This document shows positions 50,095 through 59,038 of a stretch of DNA of 64,000 nt, piece by piece. The DNA is from Costus lasius (taxonomy: Eukaryota > Streptophyta > Magnoliopsida > Zingiberales > Costaceae): assembly GCA_027563935.2 (NCBI GenBank), contig CM050446.2:110278499-110342498 (forward strand), in the 5' to 3' direction. Under the pieces are notes generated by a model. That model was not told the DNA's origin, searched no databases, and saw only the letters and a program-made list of their open reading frames with translations. Made by a program: the position numbers and the translations under genes. Every line of letters starts with the position of its first letter. The stretch's first letter is position 1.

Positions 50095-51324
50095 AATCTT
50101 TCCGATTATCAATTTATATGATCGAAGAGGAAGTGCGGCAAAATCTTGGACCCGATCGGATGGATGGATGCTGGGATTGCAGAGACAGAAGTTTGAGCAT
50201 CCGAAAATAGCTCTGGCTGCTCGAAGGTTTTTTTTTAGTAACAGCAGAATCGAAGTAGGATTTGGCTCTCTCTCTAGGTACAACAGTGCAATTTTTGCCA
50301 AATATCTGTGCCCAAATTTTGAGTTGGTCAAAATGATAAATTTTGTTTTGCCCGAGATTTCAGACAGATTAAACTTTAAACCTGGTCCAAAATTAGGTTC
50401 GAGGCGTAGGCCCTTAGGAAGGAGTTTACATTATATTCATCCCTTTCTAACAAGCAGAATTGATGTTCGAGTAAATCAACACAGCTCTGTCCAGAGAAAA
50501 TTATTTGCAGCAATCTTCATACGTCCGAGAGCACTCTCTTCCATTGGTATTGCAGCCAACTTTTATCTTCTGTTCAATTTATCATGGTTTGCTTACGAAC
50601 TTTTTATACTCCGTTCTAGACATATTTAGCAGATTTAATCTCTTTGTGGAGATTTGATGTTAAACCCAAGTAATATTTTAAACCTCAGTGAGGCATATGC
50701 CAATTCTTGCCAAAACTCACTCACAACACAACTCTCGGCCAGCAAAATTTAGCCAAATACCAGAGTTGTTTATCCACCAGGGGTGTTTATTAAAACCCAA
50801 GTAATTTTTTTGGAGTGATCTCTTTATTTCGGAGTTGTCTTTCCATTAAGGGGGTTTATTTTGGAGTTATTTTTTCATGTTTATTTTAAAGTTATCTTTT
50901 CATTAAAGGAGTATTTATTTTAGAGTTATCTTCGCATTGAGTAAACCAAGAAAAATAGAAATGATAGAAAGTTATACTTGTGCAGCGTCAGAATCCTCTA
51001 GCAGTGTTTTTTTTTTCTTCTCGTCAGCATCTTCAGCGATTGGAACTTGTAAAAAAATTTCTCCTTCTCACGCTTGACTTCTTATGAAATTCTCTGTATG
51101 CCGCTTTTTTTGAGTCGAACATCCCTTTTATATGTGCCCGCTTACTATCTTCGTCCCAATAAATAAATACATTTATTCGCTATCCACTTTCCCACGACAC
51201 CTCGTCTCCCTATTTGTCTATGCGATTGATTTTGCTCCCAGACTTAGCCAAACACACCTCCTTCATGAATTAATTATTTTTTATTTAATTGATTGTTAAA
51301 AGCTTCCACATTTAACATTGCTAG
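50095..51324. other. Spacer, no supported gene
   Basis: No family motif in the ORFs. A phrase like TTTATTTTGGAGTTATCTTT recurs about four times between 50815 and 50945 with roughly 40-base spacing, a small degenerate tandem repeat. The rest is unremarkable AT-rich DNA. Confidence 0.45.
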
Positions 51325-51434
51325 ATTTAGATGCCCACCATTTTTGCAAAAAAAAAGTTTCATAGAACGGTACCATTATGTGATCGCATAAGAGTCTTTG
51401 TATCTTTCTTGCACGCATCCAGAAGCATACTTGT
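51325..51434. mobile_element. Fold-back MITE, left arm
   Basis: This stretch is inverted-complementary to the right end of 56886-57240: CTTGCACGCATCCAGAAGCA here against CTTGCACGTATTTATAAGTG on the opposite strand there, and GAACGGTACC against GAACCGTACC. Together they form the arms of one element of roughly 460 bp, split by the LTR element at 51435-56885. Confidence 0.6.
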
Positions 51435-51784
51435 TGTTAGGCCCGGGTTCACCCGGTTCAGCTTAGAGCCGAGCAGGCCTAACCCAGTGGGCCGGATGGT
51501 GGCCCAGACTCAAGTTTAGTCCCACATTGGAAGTGGGAGGGACCATTATATGACATATAAGGCTTAGTGGGCTTGCTATTGTTAACTTGGGCTTAAGCAT
51601 TTTAATATATTGGGCCACGTTACAAATCGGTTCACCAAGTTAATGAATAGTTTGCTTACTAAGCAGGATTTGGGGAGGAAAATTAGCCGGAAACCCTAGG
51701 AAGTCTGCGCTCCGGTGTTCCGCCGGACAACCCTAAGGCAACCGATAAATGCCGATCCGGGGTTGATCCGACCGGGGCCTGACA
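51435..51784 (+). repeat. 5' LTR of the chimeric element
   Basis: 350 bp, begins TGTTAGGCCCGGG, ends GGGGCCTGACA. A CATATAAGG motif near 51554 on the plus strand is a plausible TATA box. About ten differences from the right LTR. Confidence 0.92.
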
Positions 51785-52297
51785 AAGGTATCAGAGCTAA
51801 AGATTCAGCCATGATGGTGAATCAGGAAGATCCGAGAGGGAGCAACATCACCAGCAGCGGCAAGGAGTGCCGTTCTTCCAGGGCAGGGGTCCTGATGCCA
51901 ACACTAGGGTGTGTTGATGCCAATGTCTAAGAGCATTGATGCCGATGTTAGGGACGTCGATGCCGATGTCAGGGGACTTTCACTCACGGTTTTCCCTTCC
52001 AAGGCTCGGCACTAGATGTAGCTGCCGCACCCTTTGGCCACCCAAAGGTCCCTCAACCTCGCCGGAGCTGAAGAGGATGGAAGGAGGAGCTGCCGGAGAT
52101 GAAGTCGCCAAGCAATCGCCCCAAGGAGATGAGCAGCCGCAACACTCGGATGAAGATGTGTTGTCTTCACGAATTAGGGCTGCCCCCTAATCCATTTGCG
52201 CCCAATACTCATCAGCCCTCCATTGATGCTTTGAGATTGGTGAAGCCAATGAAGACTTTAAGAGGATGCGCCAATGCTCCATATCAGCGAATGACCC

Positions 52298-52390
52298 AAG
52301 CTCGGGTTGGCCATCCCATGCAACATAAGAACTAGTACTCCTCTTGGTCATGGGTTCGAGACTCACCCATGCCACATTTTTTTTCTGTGC
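52298..52390 (+). repeat. Possible tRNA-derived SINE piece
   Basis: AAGCTCGGGTTGG (52298-52310) resembles a polymerase III A box and GGTTCGAGACTC (52353-52364) a B box, at normal spacing, followed by a T-rich end (about 52377-52385). No second copy or target duplication was seen, so this is tentative. Confidence 0.3.
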
Positions 52391-52439
52391 TTGTACACTC
52401 CTGTACAAGGCTATAATTTTTGCTAAGTACACAATGTTC

Positions 52440-52598
52440 CTCCAAGGTACCTGCAAAACATCTTAACACATTTATTAGTGGTTTTTGCCCCCTTCTACAT
52501 CAGGCCTCACCCCAAGATGAGGGTCTCTCCCTGCTCATAACCTCTATGAGTGTGCAGAGGGGTCTGGGTGTGTACCCCGCACACCCAGGTCGTCACAC
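52440..52598 (-). repeat. Fragment of a chromovirus LTR inside the chimera
   Basis: Follows the pol ORF on the minus strand after a GGGGGAGAG polypurine tract. GTACCTGCAAAACATCTTAAC here matches TGTACCTGCAAAAACATACTTAAC near 58875 in the LTR of the intact chromovirus. Only about 160 bases of LTR are evident; the rest is missing. Confidence 0.6.
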
Positions 52599-52613
52599 TC
52601 TCCCCCAGCTGAC

Positions 52614-55433
52614 CTAGACCTTGCCCCCGAGGGCTTCCTCATATTTCTTGAACAACCAATGAAATTGTTCAAGGTCAGCCATTCTCTCCCAAGTAGCATC
52701 CTCCTCAGCTTCGCCCTGCCACTGTACTAACATCTCAGCCTTCTGTCCTTTGCCTTTCCATCCGTATACACGGTGATTCAGAATCTTCAAAGGCTGCTTT
52801 GCAAACTCTACAGAACCACGGGCTGGCTTTCTTCTCACTTGCTGACGCTCCAGATGAACATCGTCTGCGTGAAATTTCTTGAGGAAACTAACATGGAATG
52901 TGGAATGCAACTTATAGTGCTTTGGCAGGTTCAACTTGTATGCTACTGTACCCACTCTCTTGATAACTGTAAATGGTCCTTCATATCTGGGTACTAGCCC
53001 TCTATGATAAGTACCTGCCACTATCTTCCTCCACATCTGTGGGGTGAGTTTGAGGAGCACCAAATCACCTACCTCAAACTCGACATGACGCCTATGTCTG
53101 TTCGCATATTTCACCATACGGTTGGAAGCTTTCCTCAAGCTATCCCGAGCCTCTTCCCAAAGCTCTATGCGATCCTGGACATACTGATTCGCAGCCTTAT
53201 TCCGACTGCTTGCCCCACTCGCAAGATGATCAACCGGGGTAGATGGTTGATATCCTAAGACCATCTCAAATGGACTCTTTCCCGTAGCTGACGACACTTG
53301 TATATTATAAGCAAACTGGGCCGTCTCCAGTAAGAATGGCCAGTTTCTCTGAGTAGTAGATATAAAGTGTCTCAAATATTCTTCTACCATAGCATTGATG
53401 CGCACGGTCTGCCCATCAGTCTGGGGGTGAAAGGCAGTAGACATCTTCAAGTCTGTTCCCAGCTTCTTAAACAAGGACCCCCAAAATCTACCAGTAAAGC
53501 GGGTGTCTCTATCACTGATGATATCTCGTGGTAAGTCAAAGTGCTTCACCACGTGCTGAAAGAACAGATTGGCGGTCACCTCAGCTGAGCACTCCTCAGG
53601 AGCCGCCACAAATATCGCATATTTAGAAAATCTGTCTACTATCACCAACACAGAACCGAGTCCATCAAAGACTGGAAAGTGCGTGATAAAGTCCATTGAC
53701 ACTGAAACAAATGGTCTAGCTGGTGTGGGCAAAGGCTGGAGAAGACCTGCTTCCAGTCTTCTCTCAATCTTATCCTGTTGGCACACCAAACAGGTCTTCA
53801 CAAAATGCTCTATGTCTGATTTCATTCCTGGCAAGAACCAACCTCTTCTGAGTAGTGCATACATCCTGTGACCACCTGGATGTCCGGCCCAAACAGTATC
53901 ATGGAACTCCCTCATTAGGCCAAAACGAATGTCCCCCGAAGTAGGAACATAAGTTCTGCCACCCTGAGCCATGATAAGGCCGTCCTCATCTACATAAAAC
54001 CTGCGCACTACACCATCTCTGATCTGTGCCACAAGCTTCTGGTAGGCTTTATCTGTGTTGGCGGTCTGCTTAAGATACTGAAAGATTTTCCCTTCTGCTC
54101 TAGAAAGTGCGCATACCATAGCAACACTGCTAATTCTACTGAGGGCATCTGGGACTTGATGACACTTGCCCGGTTTATGCTCCCAACTGAAGTCAAATTC
54201 TGCTAGGAGTTCTTGCCAACGGGCCTGCCTGGCTGACAATTTCTTCTGAGTCTGGAAGAAAGTATTAGCAATGTTATCAGTCTTGACTATAAAGTGACTC
54301 CCCAGAAGGTAAATACGCCACAATCTGAGACAGTGGACGACAACTAGCATCTCCTTCTCATGTGCAGAGTAATTCAGCTCAGCTGCTTTCAGCTTTCTGC
54401 TCTCATAGGCCACAGGTCTGCCATCCTGAACTAATACTCCGCCTAGAGCACGGTCTGAAGCATCAGTGTGCACTTCAAACCCTTGTGAAAAATCTGGTAA
54501 TTTTAGCACTGGCTCTGAAGTTACCAGCTTCTTCAGAGTCTCAAAAGCTTCTTGGTGTGTATCCTCCCAACACCAAGTCTTGTCCTTTCTGAGCAAATCT
54601 GTCAAAGGTGCCACTACCTTTGAATATCCCATGATGAATCTACGGTAGAAGTTTGCCAGACCCAGAAAAGAACGCAGTTGAGTCACATTGGAAGGGCTAG
54701 GCCAATCCCAAATGGCCTTGATCTTATCATTGTCCATCCTCACACTGCCTTGGGACACAACATGTCCTAGAAATTGAATCTCTGTCTGCGCAAACTCACA
54801 TTTCTCTGCCTTCAGATATAACTGATTATCCCAGAGAACTTGCAGTACTTGCTTCAGATGCTTCTCGTGCTCCTTCAGATCAGATGAATATACCACAATA
54901 TCATCTAGATAAACCACCACGAACTTATCCAAAAATGGGTTTAGGATATTGTTCATGAGGTTGCAAAAAGTAGCAGGAGCATTGGTTAGCCCAAAAAGCA
55001 TAACCATGAACTCAAACAAGCCATACCGCGTGACACAAGTTGTCTTTGGCTCATCCCCCTCGGCAATGCGCACCTGCCAATATCCTGATCTCAAGTCTAG
55101 CTTACTGAAGATTTTAGCATTTGCCAATCTATCCAACAAGTCTTGAATCAGCGGGATGGGGTAGGCATTGCGCACTGTGACTTTGTTTAATGCTCTATAA
55201 TCCACGCACATGCGCAAGCTCCCATCTTTCTTCTTTTGGAACAGGACAGGTGCTCCATATGGTGCCTTTGAGGGTTGGATATACCCTGACTCTAAGAGCT
55301 CGTTCAACTGTTTCCTGAGCTCTGCCAGTTCTAACGGTGGCATGCGGTAGGGAGGCTGTGCTGGGGGTACTGCTCCAGGGACTAACTCAATCTGGTGATC
55401 TATGTCTCTCCTAGGAGGCAGTACCTTTGGCAT
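52614..55433 (-). CDS. Captured chromovirus pol: RT, RNase H, integrase, chromodomain
   Basis: An open frame of 939 codons. It has a reverse transcriptase with [14 protein letters not shown] and the catalytic [10 protein letters not shown] box (residues about 172-182), RNase H with [13 protein letters not shown], an integrase zinc region ([11 protein letters not shown] to CLVCQQDK) and DDE core ([30 protein letters not shown]), and a C-terminal chromodomain with [18 protein letters not shown]. It is close in sequence to the polyprotein at 59034-63806. The protease part continues upstream in another frame (55434-55978) because of one missing base near 55430. Gag is absent. Being antisense to the host element's transcript, it is not expected to be expressed from that LTR. 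Confidence 0.9.
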   Translation of the reverse strand: MPKVLPPRRDIDHQIELVPGAVPPAQPPYRMPPLELAELRKQLNELLESGYIQPSKAPYGAPVLFQKKKDGSLRMCVDYRALNKVTVRNAYPIPLIQDLLDRLANAKIFSKLDLRSGYWQVRIAEGDEPKTTCVTRYGLFEFMVMLFGLTNAPATFCNLMNNILNPFLDKFVVVYLDDIVVYSSDLKEHEKHLKQVLQVLWDNQLYLKAEKCEFAQTEIQFLGHVVSQGSVRMDNDKIKAIWDWPSPSNVTQLRSFLGLANFYRRFIMGYSKVVAPLTDLLRKDKTWCWEDTHQEAFETLKKLVTSEPVLKLPDFSQGFEVHTDASDRALGGVLVQDGRPVAYESRKLKAAELNYSAHEKEMLVVVHCLRLWRIYLLGSHFIVKTDNIANTFFQTQKKLSARQARWQELLAEFDFSWEHKPGKCHQVPDALSRISSVAMVCALSRAEGKIFQYLKQTANTDKAYQKLVAQIRDGVVRRFYVDEDGLIMAQGGRTYVPTSGDIRFGLMREFHDTVWAGHPGGHRMYALLRRGWFLPGMKSDIEHFVKTCLVCQQDKIERRLEAGLLQPLPTPARPFVSVSMDFITHFPVFDGLGSVLVIVDRFSKYAIFVAAPEECSAEVTANLFFQHVVKHFDLPRDIISDRDTRFTGRFWGSLFKKLGTDLKMSTAFHPQTDGQTVRINAMVEEYLRHFISTTQRNWPFLLETAQFAYNIQVSSATGKSPFEMVLGYQPSTPVDHLASGASSRNKAANQYVQDRIELWEEARDSLRKASNRMVKYANRHRRHVEFEVGDLVLLKLTPQMWRKIVAGTYHRGLVPRYEGPFTVIKRVGTVAYKLNLPKHYKLHSTFHVSFLKKFHADDVHLERQQVRRKPARGSVEFAKQPLKILNHRVYGWKGKGQKAEMLVQWQGEAEEDATWERMADLEQFHWLFKKYEEALGGKV

Positions 55434-55978
55434 CTCTGGTGGATCACATCTGAGTACTCTTTCAGTAAAGAACCAACAGAACGCGGTACTGATGCCATTA
55501 TGTCTTCCAATGAAGTTACAGCAGTCCCCACAATGACTTCTTTTCCCTTCCTGCTATAAGAACTGGAGGAAGTGGCCAGTTCCCTCACATCCCTCATAAG
55601 CTGTCTAGGATCTGAATCCACCTGGGGATGGTCTTCCACTATTCTGATATGAGCAAGATAGGTGGAAGCACCATGCCTCACTCCATTTGCTAGGGAGGTA
55701 GGAGTAAGCTCCTTCTCCTTCGCTTTCTTCTTCTCCTCTTTCATTCCAGTAAAGCAAGGAATGAAACAAGGATTCTTTTCATCTAGTACCAGCAAGCTAT
55801 TGAGATGTGGCATTGGGGTGGCCTTAGCTCTTCTCAGAAGGTCCATGCCCACAATGACATCAAAGACATCTAGTTGAGTAACCAAAACAGTGCATTTCCC
55901 ACTCCAGGGTCCCATCTTCACTGGGACATCATATGAGATACCCATAGCTTTCCTAGCCTCAGTGATTGCAAGATCACT
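55434..55978 (-). pseudogene. Captured chromovirus: protease C-part, shifted frame
   Basis: Minus-strand sequence homologous to residues about 455-650 of the polyprotein at 59034-63806: [48 protein letters not shown] and LLKEYSDV. The catalytic DTG motif lies upstream of the homologous region and is missing. A one-base deletion near 55430 puts it out of frame with the pol ORF. Homology stops at about 55978, where the shell sequence TTCCCGGAGCAG begins, marking the junction. Confidence 0.75.
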
Positions 55979-56535
55979 TCCCGGAGCAGGGGGCTTTGAT
56001 GCCAACACCAGGGCGTGTTGATGCCAACGTCTGAGAGCGTTGATGCCGGCGCCAGGGGCGTTAATGCCGATGTCAGGGGCAATCGAGGGAGAGCTCTGTA
56101 AGAGCTGAGTGATTGTAACCAACGACAAGATTGCTGTGGACCCATGACCCACAGGTCCAAGATTATCCTTGACAGAGTTTGACGATGGAGGTTGCTGTAA
56201 GCATGATGATGCAGTGCGTTAGACCGTGAACTCAATGGCCACGGGTTGAGCGGAGCATCTGGGGAGATGCGCTACGGACGTGACCCTGTTTGCATTCAGT
56301 TCGGCGGGAGCACTATGGCGAGACGACTGGGACACAGGAGGTCAGGTAGAGCACCAGGGGGTGAATATGCGGCTTAGTTGTGTCAAGCCAAGGGGGCGTC
56401 AATTCCATGCAGCATAGTGCAGCAAACAATCATCATCAGACTGAAGACAAGAGATAGAGGACATCAACATTGGAGAGCCAGTGTTCAGCGCGCATCGAAC
56501 ATCGAGGACGATGTTCAAATCAGGTGGGGGAGAAT
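55979..56535 (+). other. Right non-coding module of the chimera
   Basis: From 56221 it parallels the interior of the 28028-31124 element (29700-30013): GTGAACTCAAT, GTTGAGCGGAGCATCTG, GGACGTGACCCTG, CACAGGAGGT and the terminal GGGGGAGAA occur in the same order. At 55997-56085 there is a GATGCC-rich block also present at 51895-51975, left of the captured fragment. Confidence 0.75.
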
Positions 56536-56885
56536 TGTTAGGCCCGGGTTCACCCGGTTCAGCTTAGAGCCAAGCAGGCCTAACCCAGTGGGCCGGATGG
56601 TGGCCCAGACTCAAGTTTAGTCCCACATTGGAAGTGGGAGGGACCATTATATGACATATAAGGCTTAGTGGGCTTACTATTGTTAACTTGGGCTTAAGCA
56701 TTTTAATATATTGGGCCACGTTGCAAATCGGCTCACCAAGTTAATGAATAGTTTGCTTACTAAGCAGGATTTGGGGAGGAAAATTAGCCGAAAACCCTAG
56801 GAAGTCTGCGCTCCGGTGTTTCGCCGGACAACCCTAAGACAACAGATAAATGCCGGTCCGGGGTTGATCCGACCGGGGCCTGACA
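56536..56885 (+). repeat. 3' LTR of the chimeric element
   Basis: 350 bp, same length as the left LTR with about ten substitutions, followed by the target duplication CTTGT. Confidence 0.92.
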
Positions 56886-57240
56886 CTTGTTATACTATAG
56901 TTTAAGATTTATAAGATATAATATTATACGATAATACATTAATATTATACGATAAACATATTATATGATAATATATATATGTTATACGATATTTTAACTG
57001 TACGTATTACACCATAACATAAGCATGTTATATTATATTTATCGCATAACATATAAACATTATCATATAATATTAATATATTATCGTATAACACTATATT
57101 ATATAAATTTTAAACTATAGTATAAGAAGCACACTTATAAATACGTGCAAGATAGATATTGTACCCTTCTACGATCGTTGCAGAAGGGTACGGTTCAACA
57201 AAATTTTTTTCCATTTTTGCTACGTTGCCATGATGCGCAT
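56886..57240. mobile_element. Fold-back MITE, main part and right arm
   Basis: TTATACTATAGTTTAA near 56890 is matched by its inverse complement ending near 57125, and TATACGATAA words recur on both sides, so the whole region can fold into a long hairpin. The outer arm (57125-57240) pairs with 51325-51434. A tight hairpin with 10-bp arms GTACCCTTCT / AGAAGGGTAC lies at about 57160-57190. Non-coding. Confidence 0.65.
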
Positions 57241-57267
57241 GGCTTCACATTTTTTTTTTACCTCTAC

Positions 57268-59038
57268 TGTCACGCCCCAATTTTTCGCGCCTAAAATCAG
57301 AGCGTGATCGCACGAATCTACACAACCTCTGTGTAAACCCGTCAGCGAATCACTCTCCTGAGTACAATGCGTCTAATGCGGAAGTCTATAAGTAATACAA
57401 TGCGCGCTCTCAATACAGATCGTCTCCCAGCAGTACAGATCACTCTCCCAACTATATCTACCCAATCAACAGAACCTCTCTGAGCTGACTGAGCTGTCTG
57501 GCCGAACCTGAGCAGTGCAAAATAGCAAGGTGGCGGACTAGGCTCTTCCTCTGCCACTAGCCGCTTTGCACACCTTGTGCGCCCTGAAACTCACTAGATT
57601 TCACAGGCAGATATCGCACACAGCAAGGTGATCTATCGTAGATCAAAGAGCAATAGACCTCTGCTCAAAACCTAACAATCAGGTAACTACCGGCCTGCTT
57701 AACCCTAAGCAATATATGATCTACACAACGAGACTTGAGCAAGACAAGCACAATGCTTGCGCCTACTCAAAGCCTAAATCCGATAAAACCAACGAAGATC
57801 CAATCCTCTACCGAGGTCAATACTCGATATACAAAAGGACCCTATTCCCTAATCCCGGGAATAGGTACACAAAATATATATATAATCAACAAGGTTCGGC
57901 AATACAATGTTTAGGGTTAGAAGTATACCCAAACAAAGCTATGCACAAAGATGATAACGTGGACAGCCCCTCTCCCTCAAAGAAGCGCCCACAAGAACCC
58001 TCCCTAATCACAAGTGATTAGGGCTCGGACCCTAGAGTGGAAGACTCTAGGGTGTGTTGATGAAGAAGATGACTCTCGGCTACTTGGTTCCTCACCAAGC
58101 CGACAGCCCCTTGTGGATGATGATGGCGTGAAGACCCTCTCTTCACTTTGATGGCCGAGTGTCCAAGGCTCCAAGGACACCCTCCAAACGCTAGTTGTTG
58201 ATGAAGAAGAAGAACACTTCCCTCAAGTGTCTTCAAGAGTTCTCGGATGAAGAACTCAGCCCCTCTCCTCGCCTCAAGGAAGAAGAACACTCTTCAATCT
58301 CCAAGTGGACAGCACTTCGTGGAGCAAGGATTCATCAATCCTTTCATTGTCGCCAAGCCCTCCCTTAAGTAGAGAAACCGCCCAAAGTCAAGCTCTCTTG
58401 CGGCCAAGTATTGGAGGAAGAATAGGAAGCTTTCCTATTATGGCGCCAATTCAAATTTCAAGTTGACCCAAGCCTTGAACCGAACCAAACCTTGGTTCAT
58501 GATGTCCGCCCAAGGCATGAGTTCGCCCTCTTGATGGATCTAGGTGAGTTATGGAGAGAAAGTCCATTAACCCCTTATTGGATCCTCAATTCCAATCTTA
58601 TTGGATCTTTGCCATAAGTTGCCACATGAGAAACATGTGTCTCACTTAAACAAGATTCCAGGAATATTCCTTGAAACCCTAGGCTTCTTAGATCAGCCCC
58701 TAGGTCTCAGAATTGAACCCCGATCGAACCTGGGTTCATGTCCAGTGACCATGGTTAAGCTGACCATGGTTAAGGTAACCATGGTTAAGTTAACCATGCT
58801 CCCAAAATACGGGAATGATCCCTCATCACTCCAAAGCACCCCCAGGCCATGCCTAAGGATAAGTATGTCGATGTACCTGCAAAAACATACTTAACACAAT
58901 GTCAGTGTCCTAACTTCACTAGTAGGCTCACTGCATCTTCAGCCTAGCTCCCCTCTAGACTCCTCCATTCCTCCCCAGAACCCCGCTGGATCCATGGAAT
59001 GGTCTGGGGTATAACCCCAGCATACCCAGGGTCTCACA
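57268..59038 (-). repeat. 3' LTR of the intact chromovirus
   Basis: Sequence between TGTCACGCC at 57268 and GTCTCACA ending at 59038; on the minus strand it begins TGTGAGACC directly after a GGGGGAGTAT polypurine tract (59039-59050), just beyond the pol stop codon. About 1.77 kb. The matching LTR must lie beyond the right edge, so the left boundary is inferred from TG...CA ends. It holds a 15-bp tandem repeat at 58746-58799. Confidence 0.75.
58746..58799. repeat. 15-bp tandem repeat with CCATGG core
   Basis: Units start at 58746, 58761, 58776 and 58791, each T(G/A)ACCATGGTTAAG-like. Adjacent units form TTAACCATGGTTAA-type palindromes. Located within the LTR. Confidence 0.9.

Larger units (their letters stand above)
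51435..56885 (+). mobile_element. Chimeric LTR element carrying antisense chromovirus pol
   Basis: 5451 bp with 350-bp LTRs (51435-51784, 56536-56885), TG...CA ends and a perfect target duplication CTTGT (51430-51434, 56886-56890). A priming-site-like AGGTATCAGAGC follows the left LTR (51786-51797) and the polypurine tract GGTGGGGGAGAAT precedes the right LTR (56523-56535), so the transcript would run on plus. The only long coding sequence, chromovirus pol, lies on minus between about 52440 and 55978, with no LTR pair or target duplication of its own. Non-coding parts (51785-52180, 55980-56535) resemble the interior of the 28028-31124 element. I interpret this as a non-autonomous element that captured an inverted fragment. 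Confidence 0.85.

Noticed and set aside
50168..50629. 153-codon ORF, plus strand
   Set aside because: No recognisable domain or splice context; it lies in repeat-derived spacer next to the copia element.
51435..56885. An ordinary autonomous gypsy element on the minus strand
   Set aside because: The priming site follows the left LTR and the polypurine tract precedes the right LTR on the plus strand, opposite to pol, and gag is missing.
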